DNA of 64,000 bases from Shewanella saliphila (GTDB lineage Bacteria; Pseudomonadota; Gammaproteobacteria; Enterobacterales; Shewanellaceae), in assembly GCF_014648295.1 (NCBI RefSeq), contig NZ_BMQV01000004.1, positions 62,001 through 126,000 on the forward strand, in the 5' to 3' direction. Shown here piece by piece: positions 1 to 8,728 of the stretch. Both the position numbers and the translations under genes were made by a program. The first letter of the stretch is position 1; each line of letters starts with the position of its first letter. The notes beneath the pieces are model-generated. The model was not told the origin of the DNA. It saw only the letters and a program-made list of their open reading frames with translations, and did no database searches.

Positions 1-762
1 TATTGTAAAAAAAAAAACGTCACTATGTTTATCATTGCACATGTGAATAAAAATAATGAAATTGCAGGGCCGCAAACTTTGGTGCACATTGTCGATTCGT
101 TATTGCATATTGATACCAATGACGGCCAAATCCGTACTTTAAGGGCCAATAAAAACCGTTTTGGTGATGTTGATACCGTGGGTATTTTCCGCATGAGCGA
201 GCGTGGTATGGTGAGTGTTGATAACCCCAGTGAGATATTTTTATCTGGCTCTACAACGGACTCACCTGGCTCTACCATTACCTGTATCCGTAAAGGTAAC
301 CGTAATTTATTATTAGAGATCCAATGTTTAACCACCGAAACTGAGTCAGAGTTTCCACAGCGAGTGTGCGTGGGGCTCAACATGAACCGGATTAAAATGT
401 TAACTGGGATTCTACGTAAACATACCAAAACGAAGATTTTCCATGATACGTTTTTTAATATTGTCGGTGGTTTAAAAATTGATGAGTCTGAAACCTGTAT
501 CGATTTAGCCTTAGTGACGGCATTATTGAGCAGTTTAAACGATTTTGTGGTGCCAAGAACGACCTGCATTATGGGAGAACTGAGCTTAAATGGTGATGTA
601 AGGCCTATCGACAGCGGCGTGCCGAGAGTCAAAGAGGCGGCGCAACATGGTTTTACTGAGATATTTATTCCGTTTCGTAATTACCATAAATCAATGGAAG
701 GCTTAGGCGTTAAAATTACCCCTGTAAAAACGATTCATGAGTTACTTGAGCTGATAAATTAG
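1..762 (+). CDS. radA: DNA repair protein RadA, C-terminal part (5' end outside window)
   Basis: The reading frame is open from the left edge through the ATG at 25, so this is the end of a longer gene. The visible part starts late in the RecA-like ATPase domain and carries the RadA-specific KNRFG motif (positions 151-165), followed by a Lon-protease-like domain with the motif GGLKI near residue 150. RadA is a branch-migration ATPase that processes recombination intermediates alongside RecA. That partner is broken in this window. The Lon-like domain looks rather divergent from the E. coli protein as I remember it, so a RadA paralogue is possible. A bidirectional terminator follows. Confidence 0.85.
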   Translation, partial: YCKKKNVTMFIIAHVNKNNEIAGPQTLVHIVDSLLHIDTNDGQIRTLRANKNRFGDVDTVGIFRMSERGMVSVDNPSEIFLSGSTTDSPGSTITCIRKGNRNLLLEIQCLTTETESEFPQRVCVGLNMNRIKMLTGILRKHTKTKIFHDTFFNIVGGLKIDESETCIDLALVTALLSSLNDFVVPRTTCIMGELSLNGDVRPIDSGVPRVKEAAQHGFTEIFIPFRNYHKSMEGLGVKITPVKTIHELLELIN

Positions 763-778
763 TTTTTGTCCTGATCTG

Positions 779-807
779 AAAAGGCAAACCACTAGGTTTG
801 CCTTTTT
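779..807. terminator. Rho-independent terminator after radA, usable from both sides
   Basis: A perfect stem pairs AAAAGGCAAACC with GGTTTGCCTTTTT around an ACTA loop. It is flanked by A- and T-runs, so it can end radA (+) and the convergent PilZ gene (-). Confidence 0.85.
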
Positions 808-895
808 CATTTTATACGCAACAAAAATAATTAACGATAACGTCTAAGGATAACACCCCCAGTATAAGTCCCCCAGTATAAGCCCTCACTATTTC

Positions 896-1261
896 TTATG
901 GTGCAGGTGTCATTAGTGAGGATAGCTCACGGTCGAGTAATTCGGCATCGCCCATGTTCAATTCAATAATTCGGCGTAAATGGGTAATGCTATCAACATC
1001 GATATGGGTACACTTTAACCCAAGGTGTTCGTGGGTTTTGTGCACGATAGCGGCTTCCATTTGCAGCTCAATGTCAGACTCTGGCAGTACGAATGCCAGT
1101 GTTAGAATCGTATTGAGTTGCCCTGTATAACCTTCTGGTAACTCAACGAGTGCCCCATTAAGGCTTAAATCTAAAATCTTGGTACGCCAAGTTTGCTCCG
1201 TTTGCGCTAAATGAGCGCTGGCAGCAAAAAAGATACGAGAAAATTTGCGTCTGTCATCCAT
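896..1261 (-). CDS. PilZ domain protein (c-di-GMP binding)
   Basis: This 121-residue protein is essentially one PilZ domain. The N-terminal RRKFSR (residues 4-9) supplies the RxxxR arginines, and DLSLNGA (about residues 31-37) matches the D/NxSxxG motif; together these bind cyclic di-GMP. No transmembrane segment or second domain is visible, so it is probably a cytosolic receptor or adaptor. The start is supported by AAGGG about six bases upstream. The target is unknown. It converges on radA and lies near several GGDEF/EAL genes in the first 16 kb. Confidence 0.88.
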   Translation of the reverse strand: MDDRRKFSRIFFAASAHLAQTEQTWRTKILDLSLNGALVELPEGYTGQLNTILTLAFVLPESDIELQMEAAIVHKTHEHLGLKCTHIDVDSITHLRRIIELNMGDAELLDRELSSLMTPAP

Positions 1262-1372
1262 TGAGTACCCTTAATGCGTTTAATGATAACGAGTTATCGC
1301 TCGTCACCATTGAGTATGTTGTTATTGCTTAAGCATACTCGAAATTTATTTTTTTCGCTGAGTTTTTAAGCT

Positions 1373-1395
1373 AAAAAAGGAGCGCATTGCGCTCC
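1373..1395 (-). terminator. Rho-independent terminator of the YjiH-type gene
   Basis: Read on the minus strand, GGAGCGC pairs with GCGCTCC around a three-base loop and is followed by six T residues. It lies 36 bases past the stop of the membrane protein gene. Confidence 0.85.
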
Positions 1396-1430
1396 TTATG
1401 GGGTAAGTCACAAATATAGCCAGTATTGAT

Positions 1431-2783
1431 TTATATGAGCAAATGGCCCATGAGCGCAATAACAGGCAGCGTGACCAATGTCCGCAAGATAAAGATGACA
1501 AACAGCTCAAAAAAGTTAACTGGAATTTTGCTGCCAATCAATAAAGCACCCACTTCACTCATGTAAATTAACTGCGTTACTGATAACGCGGCAATCACAA
1601 AACGGGTTAAATCTGACTCAATTGAGCTGGCTAAAATAGAAGGGATAAACATATCAGCAAAACCAACCACGATGGTTTTAGACGCTTCACTCGCTTCAGG
1701 AATTTGCAGCAGTTCTAGTAGTGGAATAAATGGCATACCAAGGTAGTTAAACAATGGTGTGTGCTCTGCCAATACTAATGCCACGGTACCAATGGCCATG
1801 ACAACCGGTATCACCCCAAATATCATGTCAACAACGTTTTTAACGCCTTCAACTAATACCTGCTTAACGCCACCAGCGGCTGCTGCACGTTGCATTGCTT
1901 GTTCAAATCCCCAAGACATAACGCCGTGATTTTCAGGTACGCTTTCGTCATCTTCATGACGTGGTGTGTTGTCGATATAAGTGTCTTTTTTCCATGACAG
2001 CGGCGGTAACTTCGGTACAACAATCGCTGCGACAATACCGGCTAAACAGACGGTTAAGTAAAATGGCACAAATAAGTGTTCAAGTTTGACTTGCGAAATA
2101 ACCACTAAGCTAAATGTTATCGATACCGCTGAGAATGTGGTACCAATAACCGCCGCTTCTCTTTCGGTATAAAAGCGGGTTTCATATTGCTTGTTGGTCA
2201 TTAAAATGCCAACGCTACCATCACCTAACCATGAAGCCATACAGTCAATGGCACTGCGCCCTGGTAAGTTAAAAATGGGTCGCATAATTTTGGTTAATAA
2301 GGTGCCAAAAAACTCCAACAAACCAAAGTTAAGTAATAATGGTAAAAGCATCCCAGCAAAAATAAACACTGAAAATAATACCGGCACTAAGTCATTTAAT
2401 ACTAAGCCGCCCGTAGCCGAAGAGGTGATTGCCTCTGGCCCGATTTGCAAATAAACCAAGACGATAAATATCGCCCCTAGCACCCGAGTGGTGAGCCAAA
2501 ACAGATTGACTTTTAATAGGGTACGCAAGAAATGATTTTTGCGAATAAATTGCGGGTTAAGCAGTTTGGTCAGTACAGAAGCGAAGGCCATAAACACAAC
2601 GATGGCGGTTACGATTAACTGAATCGTACTGCCCATTTCAGCTTGCAATGCTTTTGAAACGATAGCGATCGGAATGGTGATCGCACCGTCAATGCTGATA
2701 GGGGTCATAAATAGCAGTAGACCAATCAGAGACGGAATAATAAAAGTCAGTATTGTTTTAAGACTATGTTTTTTTTGTGTCAC
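1431..2783 (-). CDS. YjiH family / nucleoside-recognition (Gate) domain membrane protein
   Basis: About 450 residues with roughly nine to eleven hydrophobic segments. The sequence pattern (LGDGSVGILMTNKQYE, the long C-terminal block around VVGFADMFIPSI) is that of the YjiH family, polytopic proteins with Gate/nucleoside-recognition domains. Their transported substrate is not established. I place the start at the GTG at 2783, which has AAAGGTG at good spacing; an ATG 18 codons upstream lacks a convincing ribosome site and adds a basic, poorly conserved tail. The gene stands alone, with its own terminator and a possible CRP site about 200 bases upstream. Confidence 0.8.
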   Translation of the reverse strand: MTQKKHSLKTILTFIIPSLIGLLLFMTPISIDGAITIPIAIVSKALQAEMGSTIQLIVTAIVVFMAFASVLTKLLNPQFIRKNHFLRTLLKVNLFWLTTRVLGAIFIVLVYLQIGPEAITSSATGGLVLNDLVPVLFSVFIFAGMLLPLLLNFGLLEFFGTLLTKIMRPIFNLPGRSAIDCMASWLGDGSVGILMTNKQYETRFYTEREAAVIGTTFSAVSITFSLVVISQVKLEHLFVPFYLTVCLAGIVAAIVVPKLPPLSWKKDTYIDNTPRHEDDESVPENHGVMSWGFEQAMQRAAAAGGVKQVLVEGVKNVVDMIFGVIPVVMAIGTVALVLAEHTPLFNYLGMPFIPLLELLQIPEASEASKTIVVGFADMFIPSILASSIESDLTRFVIAALSVTQLIYMSEVGALLIGSKIPVNFFELFVIFILRTLVTLPVIALMGHLLI

Positions 2784-2982
2784 GTTAACTACACCTTTAC
2801 GTATGTGCTTTTTGAGTGAGCAAGTCGTACTTGCCAACTACCGAACATGGACATCATAGTGAATGTCCATTCAGTTGTATATTTTTGGAAGGCAAGGTTA
2901 CCCCCTTATCTGCCGTATGTAAAACGATAACTGTGCCGAATAGTTATTAGATAAATGTGGGTAGATATACGCGGTGTATTTT

Positions 2983-2998
2983 TGTGTCTTAGATCATA
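2983..2998. promoter_or_regulatory. Possible CRP binding site upstream of the YjiH-type gene
   Basis: TGTGT-N6-TCATA matches 8 of 10 core bases of the CRP consensus TGTGA-N6-TCACA. It lies about 200 bases upstream of the proposed GTG start on the minus strand. This is only a motif match. Confidence 0.4.
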
Positions 2999-3137
2999 CA
3001 AAACATAAAGCAATCATGATGTTAAGTCTTTGTGTTGTATTTGTTTGTTAAGTGTTTGTTTAAGACGGGGCAAGAGGATTAAGCTGAAGCGATGAGCAAT
3101 ACACTGTCAGCCTAGTTGCATTGTTTGGTCAGTTTTG

Positions 3138-3162
3138 CGCGCGATAACAACGTCGTCGCGCG
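3138..3162. repeat. GC-rich hairpin downstream of ubiV
   Basis: CGCGCGA pairs with TCGCGCG across an 11-base spacer, about 60 bases past the ubiV stop. There is no T-run on either side, so it is at best an RNA-stabilising hairpin or a weak terminator. Confidence 0.5.
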
Positions 3163-3219
3163 GCTGGTTATTAGATTGTTGTTGAGCCCAAAGTTATTTG
3201 TATCAGTGTTGTTGAGCAA

Positions 3220-4155
3220 TCAAGGTGCTAATTGCGCTGATTCAGTGTACTGCATGCCGGGTTGTCCTAACCAATAACCATTACAATGATGCTGATCGCT
3301 GGCAGGTGTAAACGGTTGAAGCTTCGTCGGCAATTCGCCCGCTTGGTTAACATCACTTGCGGTTAAGTTCGCTAATAATGCAGCAAGCTCATGGCCTAAA
3401 TTCACATCTGCAAGTTTGCTGGGTGAAATTCGCCAATAATCCACGCCCATAGTGATCATCTCAGGGATTTGGTTAATTAAATTAACTTGTGCCGCAGATT
3501 GGGTTTGAATGCCATTTAATCTTAATAACGGTTGTGATTCCTGGGTTTGGGCCAGTAAACCTTTACTGTGACGCTGGCAAATTGTTTGACACTTATCTTT
3601 GGGTAGTTGGTAGTGTTTTGCGGTAAAGCAACGAGCTGAATGCGCTAATGGCATATACCCGTGGCCCAATACTTCAATTTCGAATGACGGTTTTTGATCG
3701 GTATTGATGACCGCTTGTAGCCAATCTTTTGATAGCTCGCAAGGCATGACAAAGCGGTACATGCCTTTTTGATGCAATAAGTCCAAACTGGCTCGATTGT
3801 AATTATTTATGGTGGGTCCACAAACAAAAGGCACTTTGGCTTGATGGGCGTAAAACACCGCTGCCATATCGTTAGCTTCAATGCTAAAGTCGCCGTTATC
3901 AATCGCGCGTTTTAATTCATTAAGTTCCGATTGAGCTTCAATCAAGGCCATTGTCGATAAAACAACGTGCTTACCGTGAGCCTTTAACATATTGGCGAGG
4001 TCTAAATAGTCGCTGAACTTAAGCTCTCGGCGACGGCCACACACGGTTTCCCCAAGGTAAACTGTGTCGATATTGCTGTTGGCCACCTGTTGGTAAAATT
4101 GTTCAACATCAGCTTTAGACCAGCAATAGCTGATGGGGGCGAGTGAGATTTTCAT
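3220..4155 (-). CDS. ubiV: UbiV, O2-independent ubiquinone biosynthesis hydroxylase subunit (U32 family)
   Basis: A 311-residue U32-family protein aligning end to end with E. coli UbiV. UbiV pairs with UbiU to hydroxylate the ubiquinone ring without oxygen, using prephenate as the hydroxyl donor in E. coli. The four Fe-S cysteines are visible: Cys39 in GETVCGRRRE, one in SARCFTA and two in DKCQTIC. I chose the ATG at 4155, which has AAGGG five bases upstream and gives the conserved MKISL start; an upstream start would overlap ubiU. The gene begins eight bases after the ubiU stop, so the two are co-transcribed. Confidence 0.95.
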   Translation of the reverse strand: MKISLAPISYCWSKADVEQFYQQVANSNIDTVYLGETVCGRRRELKFSDYLDLANMLKAHGKHVVLSTMALIEAQSELNELKRAIDNGDFSIEANDMAAVFYAHQAKVPFVCGPTINNYNRASLDLLHQKGMYRFVMPCELSKDWLQAVINTDQKPSFEIEVLGHGYMPLAHSARCFTAKHYQLPKDKCQTICQRHSKGLLAQTQESQPLLRLNGIQTQSAAQVNLINQIPEMITMGVDYWRISPSKLADVNLGHELAALLANLTASDVNQAGELPTKLQPFTPASDQHHCNGYWLGQPGMQYTESAQLAP

Positions 4156-4163
4156 AGTAACCC

Positions 4164-5165
4164 TTATTGCCATTGGCGCTCGTAAGCACCTAATGTGGTG
4201 ATTTGTCCTTCAGACACTTTGGCTAAAGCCTGTGACCATTGTGGTTGCTCGGCAAATGAATCTGGTGCGGCAAGGTAAGTGTCTATCGCTTTGCGCCATA
4301 CTTGAGTCACTTGAGTGACATAAGCTGGACTGCGTTGGCGACCTTCAATTTTGAGTGATGCCACACCTGCTTTGGCCAAATCAGGTAGCAGGCTTAAGGT
4401 ATTTAAGCTGGTGGGAGATTCTAATAAATATTTGGCGTCTTGCTCGTGCTCTGCCACATAACGACCTTTACAGACCACTGGATAACCTAATTGTTGGCTG
4501 GCGTCCGCTTTATCAATCAACACATCATTTAAGCGAGTGAGTTTGTCTGCGCCGCTATCTTGCCAACGCACGTGGTTGGCCGGCGAGCATGAACCGCCAG
4601 TATTAGGTGATTGTCCTGTAACATAAGATGATAAATGGCAGCGACCTTCAGCCATAATACACAAACTGCCAAAGGCAAATACTTCTAAATCTACTGGGCT
4701 GACTTTGGCTAAATCTCTGACTTGCTTGATTGACAGCACTCGAGGCAGTACAGCACGCTCTATATTAAATGCTTCTTTATAAAACGACAGTGCCCCTAAG
4801 TTGGTCGCACTGGCCTGCACTGATAAATGTAATGGTAAATGCGGATAATGCTGGTGGGCATAACTTAATAATGATAAATCGGCCACGATAAGTGCATCCA
4901 TACCTAATTGTGCCGCAATATCGACAGCCTGATACCAGCGATGTTCTTGTCCTGGTTTTGGGAAGGTATTTAGGGTTAAAAACACTTTACGCCCTTGGCT
5001 GTGAGCGAGTTTAGTTGCTTGGGTGAGTTGTGTTACTGAAAAGTTTAACCCGGCAAATGACCTGGCATTCGTGTCATCTTTTAGCCCCAAATAGACTGCA
5101 TCGGCGCCAGCATTTAAGGCAGCTTTTAAAGAGGTGAGGTTGCCAGCTGGGCATAAGAGTTCCAT
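4164..5165 (-). CDS. ubiU: UbiU, O2-independent ubiquinone biosynthesis hydroxylase subunit (U32 family)
   Basis: A 333-residue U32 protein starting with the conserved MELLCPAGNLTSLKAAL. The [4Fe-4S] cysteines sit in LCIMAEGRC (about 169 and 176), GGSC (about 193) and VVCKGRY (about 232), as in E. coli UbiU. It forms the heterodimer with UbiV that hydroxylates ubiquinone precursors under anoxia. It is the first gene of a two-gene operon, divergent from ubiT, with a CRP-like palindrome in the 140-base shared promoter region. That fits a respiratory bacterium switching between oxic and anoxic growth. Confidence 0.95.
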   Translation of the reverse strand: MELLCPAGNLTSLKAALNAGADAVYLGLKDDTNARSFAGLNFSVTQLTQATKLAHSQGRKVFLTLNTFPKPGQEHRWYQAVDIAAQLGMDALIVADLSLLSYAHQHYPHLPLHLSVQASATNLGALSFYKEAFNIERAVLPRVLSIKQVRDLAKVSPVDLEVFAFGSLCIMAEGRCHLSSYVTGQSPNTGGSCSPANHVRWQDSGADKLTRLNDVLIDKADASQQLGYPVVCKGRYVAEHEQDAKYLLESPTSLNTLSLLPDLAKAGVASLKIEGRQRSPAYVTQVTQVWRKAIDTYLAAPDSFAEQPQWSQALAKVSEGQITTLGAYERQWQ

Positions 5166-5201
5166 GTCACTGTTCTCATTTTTTTTAAAGAACAGGAGTG
5201 T

Positions 5202-5223
5202 AAATGTGATTGAGTTAACATGA
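5202..5223. promoter_or_regulatory. CRP-like operator between ubiUV and ubiT
   Basis: The 22-base site has TGTGA (5205-5209), a six-base spacer and TAACA (5216-5220), nine of ten core bases of the CRP consensus, with the favoured A-rich 5' flank. It lies 40 bases from the ubiU start and about 85 from ubiT, so it could act on either promoter. In Shewanella, CRP rather than FNR is the main activator of anaerobic respiration, which fits the function of these genes. No good FNR box (TTGAT-N4-ATCAA) is present. Confidence 0.6.
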
Positions 5224-5305
5224 ATTGATTTAAAACAGGTTTCGTTGCATAAATTGCCAGTAAACTCACTTGATTAAATGCTCTGTTTGCAAGTAGGAAC
5301 CCTTC

Positions 5306-5812
5306 ATGGCTCAAGTATTACAACAACGTATGTCTGAACATATTTTACAGTTTGCACCTCAATTTAGTCGCCGTTCATTAGCGATAATGCCTGAAAAGCT
5401 TAAAATAACCCTGATTAATCAATTATTAAATTTAGTGTTGGCAGAGCAAATCAATGCGGGCGAATTAGCTTTTTTAGCTGATAAATGGGTAGGGATTTGC
5501 GTTGATGATATTGATTTACAATTTCAAGTGAGTGTTGATACCAAGCTACGCGTTATGCCGATGACTAAACCGAATGTGATTTTTAGCGCCAATGTGCCTG
5601 AACTCTTGTTAGTGGCGGCAGCTAAAGAAGATCCAGATACGTTGTTTTTTCAACGTAAGCTGCGTATTGAAGGTGATACCGAATTAGGCCTTGAAGTGAA
5701 AAACATGCTGTTATCAATTGAGCTTGATGCGCTGCCAAAGCCGGTTAGGGTTAGCGTGGATAAGCTCGCGAGTATGTTACAAGCTTTGACTCAAGGTTCA
5801 GACACTAAATAA
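5306..5812 (+). CDS. ubiT: UbiT, SCP2-domain accessory factor for O2-independent ubiquinone synthesis
   Basis: A 168-residue protein with a sterol-carrier-protein-2 (SCP2) fold covering about residues 40-160. UbiT is the lipid-binding partner that works with UbiU and UbiV in anaerobic ubiquinone synthesis, probably presenting hydrophobic intermediates. Identification rests on the SCP2-like sequence and the divergent position next to ubiUV, which is the usual arrangement. AGGAAC lies upstream of the ATG at 5306. A strong bidirectional terminator follows. Confidence 0.92.
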   Translation: MAQVLQQRMSEHILQFAPQFSRRSLAIMPEKLKITLINQLLNLVLAEQINAGELAFLADKWVGICVDDIDLQFQVSVDTKLRVMPMTKPNVIFSANVPELLLVAAAKEDPDTLFFQRKLRIEGDTELGLEVKNMLLSIELDALPKPVRVSVDKLASMLQALTQGSDTK

Positions 5813-5829
5813 TGAGCAATCGTGCGAAT

Positions 5830-5856
5830 AAAAACGGCGCTTTAAGCGCCGTTTTT
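5830..5856. terminator. Bidirectional terminator between ubiT and the ferredoxin gene
   Basis: AAAAACGGCGC pairs with GCGCCGTTTTT around a five-base centre, symmetric enough to stop the convergent ubiT (+) and yfhL (-) transcripts. Confidence 0.9.
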
Positions 5857-5872
5857 AATTAGATTCATTCAG

Positions 5873-6124
<252 letters not shown>

Positions 6125-6127
6125 TTA

Positions 6128-7492
6128 TTAACCTGGTTGATGAGGGTTTCGTGTATCCACTCCCTCGGGTAAATTGCGCATTAGCATGGCTCGTTCAACA
6201 TTGATATTTTGCGGAATATCCATAAACACAAAATGACCAGAACCTAAAGCCGCGTCTATCTGTTCACCTTTGCGATTGACTAATGATGCAATAGAGATAA
6301 CAAAATTGCCTTCGGTTGTCATCACTTCAACACTATCACCCACAGAGAATTTATTTTTAACGTCAATCTCGGCTCGCCCTTCAGCGTTGCGTTTACCGGT
6401 AAACTCACCCACAAATTGTTGATTGTTACTTACAGAGTGACCATATTCGTAATTTTGATATTCGTCATGCACATGACGACGCAAAAAGCCTTCGGTATAG
6501 CCACGATGAGCTAAACCTTCAAGGTTATTCATTAAGGTGCGGTCAAAGTCTTTACCTGCAACAGCATCTTCAATGGCTTGACGATAAAGCTGAGCGGTAC
6601 GAGCGACATAATAAAAAGACTTGGTACGCCCTTCAATTTTTAATGAATCAACACCCATACGGGTTAAACGGTCGACATGTTGAATCGCCCGTAAATCTTT
6701 TGAATTCATAATATAAGTGCCGTGCTCATCTTCAAATGCTGGCATGTATTCGCCAGGACGGCCAGCTTCTTGTAATAATACAATCTCGCTACTAGGCTTG
6801 CCTGCCCCTAATGTTGGTGTCTCAATTTGCACTTCTGGGGGAAGGGCAATAACGTCACCGGTTTCGGTTTGCTGTGCTTGGTGCACATCATACTTCCAAC
6901 GACAGGCATTAGTGCAAGTGCCTTGGTTAGGGTCACGTTTATTAATGTATCCCGATAATAAGCAGCGGCCAGAATACGCCATGCAAAGTGCACCGTGAAC
7001 AAACACTTCAAGTTCAATGTCTGGACAACGTTGGCGGATTTCTTCAATTTCATCTAATGATAATTCACGCGATAAAATGACGCGTTTAATCCCTTGTTGT
7101 TGCCAAAACTTTACCGACGCCCAGTTAATGGCATTGGCCTGTACAGACAAATGCACCACTTGTTCAGGAAACGCCTCTCGTACCATCATAATTAACCCAG
7201 GGTCAGACATAATGACCGCGTCGGGCTTCATGGCAATCACGGGTTCCATATCTTTAATATAGGTTTTCAGTTTGGCATTATGCGGCGCAATATTACTGAC
7301 AACATACAGTTTTTTGCCTAAAGCATGGGCTTCTTCTATCCCTGTGGCGAGGTTTTCCATTTTAAAATCATTATTTCTCACCCGTAAGCTGTAGCGAGGT
7401 TGGCCGGCATAAACAGCATCGGCACCATAAGCAAAGGCATAACGCATATTTTTAAGCGTGCCAGCAGGCGATAATAATTCAGGTTTAAACAT
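6128..7492 (-). CDS. trhP: TrhP (YegQ), tRNA uridine 5-hydroxylation protein, U32 family
   Basis: A 454-residue U32 protein with the YegQ start (FKPELLSPAGTLKNMRYAFAYGADAVYAG) and the cysteine pattern ALCMAYSGRC...GTCTNAC. A C-terminal beta-barrel-like extension past about residue 350 distinguishes it from UbiU and UbiV. TrhP makes 5-hydroxyuridine at wobble position 34 of tRNAs, again using prephenate and an Fe-S cluster. It heads an operon with yfhL and is the third U32 protein in this part of the window. Confidence 0.93.
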   Translation of the reverse strand: MFKPELLSPAGTLKNMRYAFAYGADAVYAGQPRYSLRVRNNDFKMENLATGIEEAHALGKKLYVVSNIAPHNAKLKTYIKDMEPVIAMKPDAVIMSDPGLIMMVREAFPEQVVHLSVQANAINWASVKFWQQQGIKRVILSRELSLDEIEEIRQRCPDIELEVFVHGALCMAYSGRCLLSGYINKRDPNQGTCTNACRWKYDVHQAQQTETGDVIALPPEVQIETPTLGAGKPSSEIVLLQEAGRPGEYMPAFEDEHGTYIMNSKDLRAIQHVDRLTRMGVDSLKIEGRTKSFYYVARTAQLYRQAIEDAVAGKDFDRTLMNNLEGLAHRGYTEGFLRRHVHDEYQNYEYGHSVSNNQQFVGEFTGKRNAEGRAEIDVKNKFSVGDSVEVMTTEGNFVISIASLVNRKGEQIDAALGSGHFVFMDIPQNINVERAMLMRNLPEGVDTRNPHQPG

Positions 7493-7741
7493 AGTTTTCT
7501 CGGCCTAGAACAAGGTTGACATCTTCAGGGGGCGCAAGCTTACTTAAGGACATTAGTGAGAACAAATATAGCCGCAGGATTTGTGAGATGGGTTGTACTT
7601 TTGATGGCCGATTAAGGTTCAATGCGCTGCAATCATTAAAAATGCACAATTAATTGAGCTTGCTGTTTTTGAGTCATCGCAAACTGAATGTGTTTGGGTA
7701 TATAATCTTGGTACTTGTGAATTTTATTTTATGGAGAGCGC

Positions 7742-8584
7742 ATGTCTACCGAACATCAACTCTTGGTTGGATTATTAAAAAAGCTTAAAGACGATGCGTT
7801 GGTGTTACCAACCTTGCCAGAAGTGGCCATGCGAGTTCAAGAGGTGGTGGCGCGTAAAGATTCAAGTCTCAAGCAGGTTGGTGATGTTATCGGCCAGGAT
7901 GCGGCAATTTCAGCACGAATCATTAAAGTGGCTAACAGCGCATTATACTCTCGCGGCAATAAAGCCGAGAGCATTAGTGCCGCCGTTAACCGCATTGGTT
8001 TAGTGCAAATTAAATCTATTACTACCTCAGTGGCCATGGAGCAGTTGTTTATTTCGACCAACGAAATGGTTTGGGAAGTGATGGATGAAGTATGGAAAAC
8101 ATCAATTGAAGTGACGGCTTCTTCCTGTGCGATGCTAGAAATATACAACAAGCGCAATCCGACAAAACGCCTCGATCGTGACACCTTAACGCTGGCCGGA
8201 TTAGTGCATAATATTGGTGCGCTCCCTGTGCTAACCGAAGCGGAGATCCACCCTGAGCTTTGCAGTAAAATTGAACAGTTACGCAGTCTTGTGCGCAAAA
8301 TGCAAGGGCCAATCGGCCGCGCTGTATTAAAAACATGGGACTTTGCCCCAGAGGTGATGGAAGTGGTTGAACGTTGGGCTGACTTGCATTACATGCCTGA
8401 AAAAGTCACTTATTTAGACTTTATTCGCTCGGCGGCGTTTTATACTGGTGAATTACGAGCAGGTGAAGAGTTAGATGAACGTTTAGGGGTATTTGCTCAA
8501 CGCGGGTTACCTGTCACGCCAGAAGACTTAGCCAGTGATGAGTTCATTGATATGTATCATTCTATTAAGCAAAGCTACGAGTAA
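7742..8584 (+). CDS. HDOD domain protein
   Basis: A 280-residue protein consisting mostly of one HDOD domain (about residues 15-210). HDOD is an HD-related helical domain that usually lacks the metal-binding HD pair; here the expected region reads LAGLVHNIG, so phosphohydrolase activity is unlikely. Such proteins act as scaffolds in signalling, often alongside c-di-GMP enzymes, and a GGDEF/EAL gene follows 145 bases downstream. GGAGAG precedes the ATG, and a TATAAT box lies at 7701-7706. The specific role is unknown. Confidence 0.9.
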   Translation: MSTEHQLLVGLLKKLKDDALVLPTLPEVAMRVQEVVARKDSSLKQVGDVIGQDAAISARIIKVANSALYSRGNKAESISAAVNRIGLVQIKSITTSVAMEQLFISTNEMVWEVMDEVWKTSIEVTASSCAMLEIYNKRNPTKRLDRDTLTLAGLVHNIGALPVLTEAEIHPELCSKIEQLRSLVRKMQGPIGRAVLKTWDFAPEVMEVVERWADLHYMPEKVTYLDFIRSAAFYTGELRAGEELDERLGVFAQRGLPVTPEDLASDEFIDMYHSIKQSYE

Positions 8585-8728
8585 CGGTGCTTGGCGTGGT
8601 GTATGCGTGGGGTGCTATTGGCTTGCCGTCAATAGCACTTTAGTCGATAAATGATAATAGCTTCTAGGTTGATGATAAATGATGGTATATCCTGAAGATG
8701 ACTAATAGAACACTTTATTAATGATGAT

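Larger units (their letters stand above)
2784..3219. other. Intergenic region between the YjiH-type gene and ubiV
   Basis: No coding sequence is visible in this stretch. It holds a CRP-like half-conserved palindrome at 2983-2998 and a GC-rich inverted repeat at 3138-3162 just past ubiV. It must also carry the promoter of the minus-strand membrane protein gene. Confidence 0.6.

Noticed and set aside
2784..2837. 18-codon upstream start for the YjiH-type gene
   Set aside because: No ribosome site precedes it, and the basic N-terminal stretch is unlike the hydrophobic family start; the GTG at 2783 has AAAGGTG.
5166..5305. FNR box between ubiUV and ubiT
   Set aside because: The TTGAT half-sites at 5225 and 5270 lack a matching ATCAA half at the right spacing.
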